Part shown: positions 1 to 10,109 of the stretch, piece after piece
Position numbering within the stretch: the stretch's first letter is position 1
Layout: each line of letters opens with the position of its first letter
DNA from: Pseudomonas libanensis
Lineage (GTDB): Bacteria; Pseudomonadota; Gammaproteobacteria; Pseudomonadales; Pseudomonadaceae
Assembly: GCF_001439685.1 (NCBI RefSeq)
Contig: NZ_JYLH01000004.1
Coordinates: 372,001 to 436,000, forward strand
DNA length: 64,000 nt
Direction of reading: 5' to 3'
Notes under the pieces: generated by a model
Database searches by the model: none
The model's input: only the letters and a program-made list of their open reading frames with translations
Told to the model about the DNA's origin: nothing
Program-made: the position numbers and the translations under genes

Positions 1-2895
1 CGCGAGATTGATCGCCCCCAAACGCTGGATACGTGCGGCAATCCGTTCAAGTTCTTCTTCGGCGTCTTTCTCGTTGGCCTGGGCGGTCAGGGTGTTGAGC
101 ACGCCGTGCAGGTCATAGCCGTCCTCAAGCAACTGGTCTTGCAAGGTCTTGCGCCGCACAGTCAAGGCTTGCCATTCCATGCGTTGCTGTTCGAGCTGGC
201 CGCGGATCAACTGGGACTGCTGCTCGGCCATGGTGCGGCGTTTTTCAGCATCGCGCAGTTCACGGTCGGCATCTTCGAGGGCGATCTGCGCGGTCTTGAG
301 TTCTTCGTCGACAGTCATACGCTTATCGAGCAACTCTTCGAGCTTGAGGCGCAGCTCTTCCAGTGGCGCCTCGCCCTCCTCCAGGTTCAGGCTCAGTTGC
401 TCGCGTTTTTCGGTCAGGCGCTCGGACTGCATCTCCAGGCGCTCAAGGGCCTGGCGCGTGGAGTCGTGCTGGGCGCGCAACGAGCCGAGGCGCACCGCCA
501 ACTGGTGGGCGTGGTCCTTGTGCTGGCGCGCTTCCTGGCGCACGCGGTCGAGGCGTTCGCGCAGGCTGTCGCGCTGGGCCAGCAGCAACTCGCGCTGCTC
601 GGTGTCCAGGGCCATGCTGTCGAGGGCTTCCTGCAATTGCAGGCGGGCTTCGCCGATCTGTTCGTGTTCCAGGGCGCGCTGCTCGCCCATCTCGGCCACC
701 TCTTCGTCAAGACGGGTGCGGCGCAGGGTCAGTTGTTCGACCTTGGCCTTGCTCGCCGACAGTTGCGCTTTCAATTCGCCCTGCTGGCGCGCTTCGTCCT
801 GCAACAGCCGGCGCAGGTGTTCGCGGCCGGTCTCTTGCTGGCGCTGGGTGGCGCGCAGGGTTTGCAGTTCGGTTTCCAGGCTTTCCAGGGTGGCTTCGCG
901 CTCTTCACGCTCGGCGGTCAGATTGATGATTTCCTGGCCACGGGCCAATACGCCGCTTTCGGCTTCACTGGCACGGCGCACGCGCAGAAAGTGGCGACCG
1001 ACCCAATAGCCATCGCGGCTGATCAGGCTTTCGCCGGCCGCCAACTGGCCGCGCTGGGCCAAGGCTTGCTCAAGGGACTCCACCGGTTTGACCTGGCCCA
1101 GCCACGGCGACAAGTCAATCGCCGCTTCAACCTTGTCCAGCAGACTGCCCGGCACCCGCGTGCCATCGGCCGCCGGGCTGAGCAGGCGCAAATCGCCCTG
1201 GGCAAACCCGGCCAGGTCGAAGCCGCCGAAATCATCCACCAGCACCGCTTGCAGGTCGGCGCCCAGCACCGTTTCCACCGCCAACTCCCAGCCGGCTTCG
1301 ACTTTCAAGCCTTCGGCCAGGCGCGGGCGCTCAGCCAAATGCTGGTCGCGCAGCCATTCGGCGGTGCCGGTGCCGGGGTCGAGCGCGGCTTGCTGCAAGG
1401 CCTCCAGCGAAGCCAACCGACCATTGAGTCGCTGCAAATCGCCTTGGGCCTGCTGCTGCGCCTGGGTCGCGGTGTGCAATTGCTGACGCAGTTGCTCCAG
1501 GCGCTCCACTTGCTGTTCTTCGCTGGCCTCCAGCTCTTCGAGGGTCATTTCGCTTTCGGCCAGTTGCTCGCTCAACTGCGTGACCGCCGCGTCTTCCGGG
1601 TCGGCGGCGAGCAGTACGCGCTCTTCCTGCAGACGGCGCTGGCGCTCGGCCAGGCGTTCCATGCTGGTTTCCAGTTGCTGGATACGCGACTGCTGCACCT
1701 CGGCCTGGCGGCGTGGCTCGGCCGATTTCAGGTTGAAGGCGTCCCACTGCTCCTGCCAGCCGTGCATGGTGGTCTCGGATTCTTCCAGGGCGGCGGCGGC
1801 CTCTTCGGCGGCGGCGCTGGTGACTTCCTGCTCGGGGGTGAGCATGTCCAGCTCTTCGCCGAGGGTCAGCAGCAAAGTACGGTCATGGCCCAGGTGCGAT
1901 TCGGTTTCCAGGCGCGCACGTTCGGCTTCCTTCAGGTCGTCCTGCAACTGGCGCAGACGCTGCTGGCCATGCTGGATGCTCTGCTCGACCCGGGCAATAT
2001 CGCCGCCCACTGAATAGAAACGGCCCTGCACCAGATTGAAGCGTTCGGAGAGTTCATGGTGGCCGTCACGCAGGCGCTCGATGCTGGCGTCGGCGTTGCG
2101 CTGCTCGGCCACCAGCGCTTCAAAGCTGATTTCCTGGGTGCCAATGATCGCTTCGCGCTGGCCCACCTGGTCATTCAGCGCCTGCCAGCGCAGGGCCGAG
2201 AGTTGCGCCTTGAGCTGGCGTTCTTCGCCCTTGTATTCCTGGTACTTCTCGGCGGCCTGGGCCTGACGGTGCAGGCGCTCCAACTGGCGCTCCAGTTCTT
2301 CGCGCAGGTCGGTCAGGCGGGCGAGGTTTTCGTGGGTGCGGCGGATACGGTTTTCAGTCTCGCGGCGGCGCTCCTTATATTTGGAGATGCCGGCCGCTTC
2401 TTCGATAAAGTTACGCAGGTCTTCGGGCTTGGCTTCGATCAGCTTGGAGATCATGCCCTGCTCGATGATCGAATAACTGCGCGGGCCTAAGCCTGTGCCG
2501 AGGAAGATATCGGTGATGTCGCGACGACGGCACTTGGTGCCGTTGAGGAAGTAGCTGTTCTGGCTGTCGCGGGTGACTTTGCGGCGAATCGAGATTTCCG
2601 CATACGCCGCATACTCACCGATCAAGGTGCCGTCGGAGTTATCGAACACCAGCTCGATGCTGGCCTGGCTCACCGGCTTGCGGCTGGTGGAGCCGTTGAA
2701 AATGACGTCGGTCATCGACTCGCCGCGCAGGTTTTTTGCCGAGCTCTCGCCCATCACCCAGCGTACGGCGTCGATGATGTTCGACTTGCCGCAGCCATTG
2801 GGCCCCACCACCGCCGCCATGTTGCTGGGGAAGTTCACCGTGGTGGGGTCGACGAAGGATTTGAACCCCGCCAACTTGATGCACTTGAGCCGCAC
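1..2895 (-). CDS. smc: Chromosome partition protein SMC, N-terminal part (runs off the left edge)
   Basis: ATPase of the bacterial condensin complex; it acts on the chromosome with ScpA/ScpB to organise and segregate DNA. About 965 codons are present and the C-terminal ATPase half is outside the window. The N-terminus has the conserved opening RLKCIKLAGFKSFVDPTTV and a Walker A motif GPNGCGKSN at residues 31-39. It is followed by long Q/E/R-rich coiled coil and, around residues 515-680, the hinge. The start is GTG at 2895: it begins exactly at the conserved N-terminus and there is no in-frame ATG nearby. The preceding gntR gene stops (TAA) only two bases upstream, so the two are probably co-translated. 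Family assignment is secure. Confidence 0.97.
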   Translation of the reverse strand, partial: MRLKCIKLAGFKSFVDPTTVNFPSNMAAVVGPNGCGKSNIIDAVRWVMGESSAKNLRGESMTDVIFNGSTSRKPVSQASIELVFDNSDGTLIGEYAAYAEISIRRKVTRDSQNSYFLNGTKCRRRDITDIFLGTGLGPRSYSIIEQGMISKLIEAKPEDLRNFIEEAAGISKYKERRRETENRIRRTHENLARLTDLREELERQLERLHRQAQAAEKYQEYKGEERQLKAQLSALRWQALNDQVGQREAIIGTQEISFEALVAEQRNADASIERLRDGHHELSERFNLVQGRFYSVGGDIARVEQSIQHGQQRLRQLQDDLKEAERARLETESHLGHDRTLLLTLGEELDMLTPEQEVTSAAAEEAAAALEESETTMHGWQEQWDAFNLKSAEPRRQAEVQQSRIQQLETSMERLAERQRRLQEERVLLAADPEDAAVTQLSEQLAESEMTLEELEASEEQQVERLEQLRQQLHTATQAQQQAQGDLQRLNGRLASLEALQQAALDPGTGTAEWLRDQHLAERPRLAEGLKVEAGWELAVETVLGADLQAVLVDDFGGFDLAGFAQGDLRLLSPAADGTRVPGSLLDKVEAAIDLSPWLGQVKPVESLEQALAQRGQLAAGESLISRDGYWVGRHFLRVRRASEAESGVLARGQEIINLTAEREEREATLESLETELQTLRATQRQQETGREHLRRLLQDEARQQGELKAQLSASKAKVEQLTLRRTRLDEEVAEMGEQRALEHEQIGEARLQLQEALDSMALDTEQRELLLAQRDSLRERLDRVRQEARQHKDHAHQLAVRLGSLRAQHDSTRQALERLEMQSERLTEKREQLSLNLEEGEAPLEELRLKLEELLDKRMTVDEELKTAQIALEDADRELRDAEKRRTMAEQQSQLIRGQLEQQRMEWQALTVRRKTLQDQLLEDGYDLHGVLNTLTAQANEKDAEEELERIAARIQRLGAINLA

Positions 2896-2897
2896 GC

Positions 2898-3557
2898 TTA
2901 GGCGCCTGCCAAGGCTGCGATGACCAGCGAACTGCTGCGCTGGCAATAGGCTGTGAGCACCAGGCGAATCTGCACCAGGTCACGGGCCAGCACTGCGGCG
3001 AGTAATTGCTCAAACAGCGCCAGGAACTCGCTCATGGACGCCTTGCGCTGATCCAGCGCCAGGTAATAAGCGCGGTTCATCGCCGGCTGCAGGTTTTCGA
3101 CGGTTTCCTGCAAATAAGGGTTGTTGGCGAAGGGGTACGCGGCGCGCATCACGCTGAAGCTTTCATCGACGAAAGCGCGGATGTCCTCGCGCTCCAAACT
3201 GAGCTGCAGGCGTTGTTGAATTTGCAGGAACGGCGCCATGTCGGCCTGGGTCTGCCAGCCTTCGGCAACTGCATTGCCGAGCAGGATGTACATCTCGCCC
3301 ATCAACGTACACAGGCTCTGCACCTTGTGCGCGGTGAGTTCGGTGACGTGAGCGCCACGGCGCGGCAGGATCGCGATCAGATGGCGGCGCTCAAGGATCA
3401 GCAAAGCTTCGCGCACGGAACCACGGCTGACGTTGAGCGCCAGCGTGACCTTCTGTTCCTGGATCCGCTCCCCAGGCTTGAGATCGCCGCGAATGATACG
3501 TTCGGCGAGGTGGTGAGCAATTTGCTCGGCGAGACTGTCCGGCGCCTTGAACGTCAT
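2898..3557 (-). CDS. GntR/FadR-family transcriptional regulator (FCD domain)
   Basis: A 219-residue regulator. Residues ~8-75 form the winged helix of the GntR family (LAERIIRGDLKPGERIQ; SRGSVREALLILE) and residues ~85-210 an all-helical FCD ligand-binding domain. It lies between smc, on the same strand and two bases downstream, and the divergent xanthine dehydrogenase operon. An equivalent regulator sits next to smc in P. aeruginosa. The divergent placement suggests it controls xdhABC through the inverted repeats at 3742-3778, but the ligand is unknown. Start is ATG at 3557 with a purine-rich stretch upstream. Function as a regulator is certain, target is inferred. Confidence 0.9.
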   Translation of the reverse strand: MTFKAPDSLAEQIAHHLAERIIRGDLKPGERIQEQKVTLALNVSRGSVREALLILERRHLIAILPRRGAHVTELTAHKVQSLCTLMGEMYILLGNAVAEGWQTQADMAPFLQIQQRLQLSLEREDIRAFVDESFSVMRAAYPFANNPYLQETVENLQPAMNRAYYLALDQRKASMSEFLALFEQLLAAVLARDLVQIRLVLTAYCQRSSSLVIAALAGA

Positions 3558-3741
3558 GTTTTCCCTTCAAAATCTTCTATCGGTACAAGCGCGGCAGTGT
3601 AGCGCATTGGCCCGCTGATGGCGCTACGCCCACCGTGGCGAATTTGGCATGAAATAAGCAACGTTGAAAGCCTGTAAGCCGCCAAAAACGCCGGTTCCAG
3701 AAGACTGGACCATAATTGAAAGTGTTGCGACCGCGTTTTCT

Positions 3742-3778
3742 TGACCCTTAGGTCAGAAAACCATTGACCGAAAAGTCA
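3742..3778. promoter_or_regulatory. Inverted repeats between gntR and xdhA (candidate operators)
   Basis: TGACC-CTTA-GGTCA (3742-3755) is a perfect 5-base inverted repeat. Ten bases further on lies TGAC-CGAAAA-GTCA (3765-3778). They sit 60-95 bases before the xdhA start in the divergent region. Short palindromes of this sort are typical GntR/FCD binding sites. Assignment to the adjacent regulator is an inference. Confidence 0.4.
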
Positions 3779-3837
3779 GACATGACTAGATTCGGCGCAA
3801 AGCGGTTAACAACAATAATGAGTCTGCGAGGCCTTCC

Positions 3838-5286
3838 GTGATCCAGTTTTTACTCAACCAGGAACTCCGTAGCGAGCACGCCCTGGACCCCAACCTGACC
3901 GTGCTCAACTATCTGCGTGAGCATGTGGGCAAGCCCGGTACCAAGGAAGGCTGCGCCAGCGGCGACTGCGGTGCGTGCACCGTGGTGGTCGGCGAATTGC
4001 ACACCAACGATCAGGGTGCCGAGCAGATTCGTTATCGCAGCCTCAATTCCTGCCTGACGTTCGTGTCGTCGCTGCACGGCAAACAACTGATCAGCGTTGA
4101 AGACCTCAAGCACCAGGGCCAACTGCACAGCGTGCAACAGGCCATGGTCGAGTGCCACGGTTCGCAGTGCGGCTTTTGTACCCCGGGCTTTGTGATGTCA
4201 CTGTTTGCCCTGCAAAAGAACAGCGACACCCCCGACAGCCAGAAAGCCCATGAAGCCCTGGCCGGCAACCTGTGTCGCTGCACCGGTTATCGCCCGATCC
4301 TCGCCGCCGCCGAACAAGCCTGCTGCAACAAGCCCCAGGACCAATTCGACAGCCGCCAGGCTGAAACCATCGCCCGCCTCAAGGCTATCGCGCCGACGCA
4401 AACCGGTGAGCTCAACAGCGGCGACAAGCGCTGCCTGGTGCCACTGACCGTCGCCGACCTGGCCGACCTCTACGACGCCTACCCCCAAGCCCGCCTGCTG
4501 GCCGGCGGTACCGACCTGGCGCTGGAAGTCACCCAGTTCCATCGCACCCTGCCGGTGATGATCTACGTTGGCAACATTGAAGCAATGAAACGCATCGAGC
4601 AGTTTGACGACCGCCTGGAGATCGGCGCAGCCACCGCCCTCTCCGACTGCTACGCTGCGCTGCACCACGAATACCCGGACTTCGGCGAACTGCTGCACCG
4701 CTTCGCCTCCCTGCAAATACGCAACCAGGGCACCCTGGGCGGCAATATCGGCAACGCTTCGCCGATTGGTGATTCGCCGCCGCTGCTGATTGCCCTGGGC
4801 GCTCAGATCGTACTGTGCAAGGGCAACACCCGTCGCACCCTGGCGCTGGAAGACTACTTCATCGATTACCGCGTCACCGCCCGCCAGGACAGCGAGTTCA
4901 TCGAGAAGATCATCGTGCCCAAGGGCCATGCGCTGTTCCGCGCCTACAAGGTGTCCAAGCGCCTGGACGATGATATTTCCGCAGTCTGCGCCGCCTTCAA
5001 CTTGAAGATCGACAATGGGGTAATCAGCGAAGCCCGCGTTGCCTTCGGCGGCATGGCCGCCACGCCAAAACGCGCAAAAAGCTGCGAAGCCGTGTTGGTG
5101 GGCGCTACCTGGAATAGCGCCACCGTGGAAAAAGCCTGCGTCGCCCTGGCCGAGGATTTCACGCCGCTGTCGGACTTCCGCGCCAGCAAGGAATACCGCC
5201 TGCTCAGCGCTCAGAACCTGCTACGCAAATATTTCATCGAACTGCAAACGCCGCACATCGAGACTCGGGTGACCGCTTATGTCTAA
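3838..5286 (+). CDS. xdhA: Xanthine dehydrogenase small subunit (2Fe-2S and FAD)
   Basis: Electron-transfer subunit of the cytoplasmic molybdenum enzyme that oxidises hypoxanthine and xanthine to urate. Of 482 residues, 1-165 hold two [2Fe-2S] clusters: plant-ferredoxin type with C39, C44, C47 and C72, and the helical cluster with C111, C114, C146 and C148 (GSQCGFCTPGF; GNLCRCTGYRP). Residues ~190-360 are the FAD-binding domain (LLAGGTDLALEV; IRNQGTLGGNIGNASPIGD) and the rest is the CO-dehydrogenase flavoprotein C-terminal domain. The start is GTG at 3838, with GAGG about eight bases upstream, placing the expected short N-terminus. It overlaps xdhB by eight bases (ATGTCTAA), so translation is coupled. 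Confidence 0.96.
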   Translation: MIQFLLNQELRSEHALDPNLTVLNYLREHVGKPGTKEGCASGDCGACTVVVGELHTNDQGAEQIRYRSLNSCLTFVSSLHGKQLISVEDLKHQGQLHSVQQAMVECHGSQCGFCTPGFVMSLFALQKNSDTPDSQKAHEALAGNLCRCTGYRPILAAAEQACCNKPQDQFDSRQAETIARLKAIAPTQTGELNSGDKRCLVPLTVADLADLYDAYPQARLLAGGTDLALEVTQFHRTLPVMIYVGNIEAMKRIEQFDDRLEIGAATALSDCYAALHHEYPDFGELLHRFASLQIRNQGTLGGNIGNASPIGDSPPLLIALGAQIVLCKGNTRRTLALEDYFIDYRVTARQDSEFIEKIIVPKGHALFRAYKVSKRLDDDISAVCAAFNLKIDNGVISEARVAFGGMAATPKRAKSCEAVLVGATWNSATVEKACVALAEDFTPLSDFRASKEYRLLSAQNLLRKYFIELQTPHIETRVTAYV

Positions 5287-7678
5287 CCATCACGCCGTGG
5301 TAAAACCCCAGGCCGAACTTGCCGCACTCTTTGCCCAGGACCTCACCACCGGGGTGGGTCGCAGCGTCAAGCATGACAGCGCCACCAAGCACGTCAGCGG
5401 TGAAGCACAGTACATCGATGACCGCCTGGAATTCCCCAACCAGTTGCACCTGTATGCGCGCATGTCCGACCGCGCCCATGCCCGGATCATCAGCATCGAC
5501 ACCGCGCCCTGCTACGCCTTCGACGGCGTACGCATTGTCATCACCCATGAAGACGTACCGGGCCTGAAAGATATTGGCCCGTTGTTGCCGGGCGACCCAC
5601 TGCTGGCCATCGACACCGTGCAGTTCGTAGGCCAGGTGGTGCTGGCCGTGGCCGCCCGCGACCTGGAGACCGCACGCAAGGCGGCGATGGCGGCGGTGAT
5701 CGAATATGAAGACCTGGAGCCAGTACTGGATGTGGTCGAGGCGTTTCGCAACAAGCACTTCGTGCTTGACAGCCACACCCACCAACGCGGCGATTCGGCC
5801 GCGGCGCTGGCGAGCGCCAAGCACCGTATACAGGGCACCTTGCATATCGGTGGCCAGGAACACTTCTATCTGGAAACCCAGATTTCCTCGGTCATGCCCA
5901 CCGAAGACGGCGGCATGATCGTCTATTGCTCTACGCAAAACCCCACCGAAGTGCAGAAGCTGGTGGCCGAAGTGCTTGACGTGTCGATGAACAAGATTGT
6001 CGTGGACATGCGTCGCATGGGCGGCGGGTTCGGCGGCAAGGAAACCCAGGCCGCCAGCCCCGCCTGCCTGTGCGCGGTGGTGGCACGCTTGACCGGCCAG
6101 CCGACCAAAATGCGTTTGCCGCGGGTTGAAGACATGCTGATGACGGGCAAGCGTCACCCGTTCTATATCGAGTACGACGTGGGCTTCGACGACAACGGCC
6201 GCCTGCACGGGATCAACCTGGAACTGGCGGGTAACTGCGGTTGTTCGCCGGACCTGTCCAACTCGATTGTCGACCGCGCCATGTTCCACGCCGATAACTC
6301 GTATTACCTGGGCGACGCCACGGTCAACGGCCATCGCTGCAAGACCAACACCGCCTCCAACACTGCCTACCGTGGCTTCGGCGGCCCCCAGGGCATGGTC
6401 GCGATCGAGGAGGTGATGGACGCCATCGCGCGTCACCTGGCGGTGGACCCATTGGCCGTGCGCAAGGCCAATTACTACGGCAAGACCGAGCGCAACGTTA
6501 CCCACTACTACCAGACCGTCGAGCACAACATGCTCGAAGAAATGACCGCCGAGCTCGAAGCCAGCAGCCAGTACGCCGAGCGCCGCGAAGCGATCCGCCT
6601 GTACAACGCCCACAGCCCGATCCTGAAAAAAGGCCTGGCGTTGACCCCGGTGAAATTCGGCATCTCTTTCACCGCAAGCTTCCTGAATCAGGCCGGCGCG
6701 CTGATTCATATCTACACAGACGGCAGCATCCACCTGAACCACGGTGGCACCGAGATGGGCCAGGGCTTGAATACCAAGGTCGCGCAAGTCGTGGCCGAGG
6801 TATTCCAGGTAGAAATCCACCGCGTCCAGATCACCGCCACCAACACCGACAAGGTGCCCAACACCTCGCCCACTGCCGCTTCCAGCGGTGCGGACCTTAA
6901 CGGCAAGGCCGCGCAGAATGCCGCCGAAACCATCAAGCAGCGCCTGGTGGAGTTCGCTGCGCGCAAGTACGACGTGAGCGAAGCGGACGTGGAGTTTCGC
7001 AACGGCCATGTGCGCGTGCGCGAACAAATCCTGACGTTCGAAACGTTGATCCAGCAGGCGTATTTCGCCCAGGTCTCGCTGTCGAGCACTGGTTTCTACA
7101 AGACGCCGAAAATCTTCTACGACCGCAGCCAGGCGCGTGGTCGGCCGTTCTACTACTTCGCCTTCGGCGCCGCCTGCTGCGAAGTGATCGTCGACACCCT
7201 GACCGGCGAATACAAGATGCTGCGCACCGACATCCTCCACGACGTGGGCGCCTCGCTGAACCCGGCCATCGACATCGGCCAGGTCGAAGGCGGCTTTATC
7301 CAGGGCATGGGCTGGCTGACCATGGAAGAGCTGGTGTGGAACGACAAGGGCAAGCTCATGACTAACGGCCCGGCCAGCTACAAGATCCCCGCCGTAGCGG
7401 ACATGCCGCTGGACCTGCGAGTCAAGCTGGTGGAAAACCGCAAGAACCCGGAAGACACTGTGTTCCATTCCAAGGCCGTGGGTGAGCCGCCGTTCATGCT
7501 CGGGATTGCTTCGTGGTGCGCGATCAAGGATGCGGTGGCGAGTTTGGCTGACTATCGCCAGCAACCGAAGATTGATGCACCGGCCACGCCCGAGCGGGTG
7601 TTGTGGGGGTGTGAGCAGATGCGGCAGTTGCGGGTGGCGAAAGCTGTCGAGGCTGACACTGAATTGGCTTCGCTCTAG
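5279..7678 (+). CDS. xdhB: Xanthine dehydrogenase large (molybdopterin) subunit
   Basis: Catalytic subunit carrying the molybdenum cofactor. It is 799 residues, the normal length for bacterial XdhB. Recognisable segments are the GGGFGGKET motif (~residue 247), AYRGFGGPQG (~363), GGTEMGQGLNTK (~490) and the near-C-terminal KAVGEPPFMLG with the catalytic glutamate. The start ATG lies inside the end of xdhA. The next gene, xdhC, is separated by a REPIN. Works with XdhA as an (AB)n complex; the purine-ring product urate passes to downstream catabolism not encoded here. Confidence 0.97.
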   Translation: MSNHHAVVKPQAELAALFAQDLTTGVGRSVKHDSATKHVSGEAQYIDDRLEFPNQLHLYARMSDRAHARIISIDTAPCYAFDGVRIVITHEDVPGLKDIGPLLPGDPLLAIDTVQFVGQVVLAVAARDLETARKAAMAAVIEYEDLEPVLDVVEAFRNKHFVLDSHTHQRGDSAAALASAKHRIQGTLHIGGQEHFYLETQISSVMPTEDGGMIVYCSTQNPTEVQKLVAEVLDVSMNKIVVDMRRMGGGFGGKETQAASPACLCAVVARLTGQPTKMRLPRVEDMLMTGKRHPFYIEYDVGFDDNGRLHGINLELAGNCGCSPDLSNSIVDRAMFHADNSYYLGDATVNGHRCKTNTASNTAYRGFGGPQGMVAIEEVMDAIARHLAVDPLAVRKANYYGKTERNVTHYYQTVEHNMLEEMTAELEASSQYAERREAIRLYNAHSPILKKGLALTPVKFGISFTASFLNQAGALIHIYTDGSIHLNHGGTEMGQGLNTKVAQVVAEVFQVEIHRVQITATNTDKVPNTSPTAASSGADLNGKAAQNAAETIKQRLVEFAARKYDVSEADVEFRNGHVRVREQILTFETLIQQAYFAQVSLSSTGFYKTPKIFYDRSQARGRPFYYFAFGAACCEVIVDTLTGEYKMLRTDILHDVGASLNPAIDIGQVEGGFIQGMGWLTMEELVWNDKGKLMTNGPASYKIPAVADMPLDLRVKLVENRKNPEDTVFHSKAVGEPPFMLGIASWCAIKDAVASLADYRQQPKIDAPATPERVLWGCEQMRQLRVAKAVEADTELASL

Positions 7679-7691
7679 ACCCAGGCGCTGC

Positions 7692-7770
7692 AATCGCGGG
7701 CAAGCCCGGCTCCCACATTTTGAGGTGCTAACCCGATCAAATGTGGGAGCTGGCTTGCCTGCGATAGCGG
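7692..7770. repeat. REPIN: inverted pair of REP sequences between xdhB and xdhC
   Basis: ATCGCGGGCAAGCCCGGCTCCCACA and, inverted, TGTGGGAGCTGGCTTGCCTGCGATAG flank a short spacer. This is the common GTGGGAGC-type Pseudomonas REP in its typical two-copy (REPIN) form. In the middle of an operon it would form an mRNA hairpin that could lower or stabilise distal expression. Confidence 0.85.
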
Positions 7771-7801
7771 CCGAACTAACAGCAGAAATGTTGAGGTAGA
7801 C

Positions 7802-8641
7802 ATGAACAACTGGATCAGCGCCCTCGCCACCCTGCAAGACCAGGGCGAACCCTGCGTACTGGTGACCATCATCGAAGAGCTCGGCTCCACGCCGCGCAAT
7901 GCCGGCTCCAAGATGGTAATCAGCGCCGCCCAGACCTTCGACACCATCGGCGGCGGGCACCTGGAATACAAGGCGATGCAGCTCGCCCGCGACATGCTCG
8001 CCCGCGGCCAGCAGACCACCCACCTGGAACGCTTCAGCCTCGGGGCCAGCCTCGGACAGTGCTGCGGTGGCGTGACCGTGCTGCTGTTCGAACCCATGGG
8101 CCAGGTGCAGGCGCAGATCGCGGTGTTTGGCGCCGGCCATGTGGGGCGTGCGCTGGTGCCGTTACTGGCGAGCCTGCCGTGCCGGGTGCGCTGGATCGAC
8201 TCCCGCGATCAGGAATTCCCGCAGCACATCCCCCAAGGCGTGCGTAAAATCGTCAGCGAAGAGCCGGCCGATGAAATTGCCGACCTGCCAGCGGGCAGTT
8301 ACTGCATCGTCATGACCCACAATCACGCATTGGACCTGGAACTCACTGCCGCCCTGCTCAAGCGCAATGACTTCGCCTACTTCGGCCTGATCGGTTCGAA
8401 GACCAAGCGCGTGAAATTCGAACACCGCCTGCGTGACCGCGGCTTCGACACCGCTCAGTTGCAACGCATGCGCTGCCCCATGGGCCTCACCGAGGTGAAG
8501 GGCAAGTTGCCGGTGGAGATCGCCATTTCCATCGCCGGCGAAATCATCGCCACCTATAACGCCAATTTCGGCCAGCACACTGCCGGCGCCGAACCCATTG
8601 CCAAATTGCTGCCGGCTTCGCGCCGCAGCCAAGCTATCTAA
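7802..8641 (+). CDS. xdhC: Xanthine dehydrogenase accessory protein XdhC
   Basis: Binds molybdenum cofactor and delivers its sulfurated form to XdhB. The 279 residues comprise an N-terminal XdhC/CoxI domain (EELGSTPRNAGSKM; GGGHLEYKAM; LGQCCGG) and a C-terminal Rossmann domain (VAVFGAGHVGRALV around residue 105; FGLIGSKTKR around 198). The C-C-G-G segment is the usual cofactor-contact region. It follows xdhB in the same direction and is only 12 bases from guaD, so the four genes probably form one purine-catabolism transcript. Confidence 0.95.
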   Translation: MNNWISALATLQDQGEPCVLVTIIEELGSTPRNAGSKMVISAAQTFDTIGGGHLEYKAMQLARDMLARGQQTTHLERFSLGASLGQCCGGVTVLLFEPMGQVQAQIAVFGAGHVGRALVPLLASLPCRVRWIDSRDQEFPQHIPQGVRKIVSEEPADEIADLPAGSYCIVMTHNHALDLELTAALLKRNDFAYFGLIGSKTKRVKFEHRLRDRGFDTAQLQRMRCPMGLTEVKGKLPVEIAISIAGEIIATYNANFGQHTAGAEPIAKLLPASRRSQAI

Positions 8642-8653
8642 ATTGAGATAACC

Positions 8654-9958
<1,305 letters not shown>

Positions 9959-9978
9959 CTCAAGCTACACACAACCAA

Positions 9979-10101
9979 TGTGGGAGCTGGCTTGTGTGGG
10001 AGCTGGCTTGCCTGCGATAGCATCACCGCGGTGTAACTGATACACCCCGGCGCCTGCATCGCGGGCAAGCCCGGCTCCCACAAAAACCAGCTCCCACATT
10101 T
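9979..10101. repeat. REPIN with an extra truncated, tandemly duplicated REP
   Basis: TGTGGGAGCTGGCTTG occurs twice in direct tandem (9979-9994 and 9995-10010); the second copy continues into CCTGCGATAG. An inverted partner (ATCGCGGGCAAGCCCGGCTCCCACA) and a further truncated inverted copy (CAGCTCCCACA) follow. It lies between the convergent ends of guaD and the gntR gene. Confidence 0.85.
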
Positions 10102-10109
10102 GATCGGGT

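Noticed and set aside
106..2013. Plus-strand open frame of 635 codons within smc
   Set aside because: Leu/Gln/Phe-rich mirror of the SMC coiled coil; smc is certain on the other strand.
7692..7770. Intrinsic terminator between xdhB and xdhC
   Set aside because: The hairpin is a REPIN and has no T-run; xdhC is expected in the same operon.
5234..8140. Minus-strand open frame of 968 codons opposite xdhB and xdhC
   Set aside because: Antisense to conserved coding DNA, has no recognisable domain and spans two genes and a REPIN. Not a gene.
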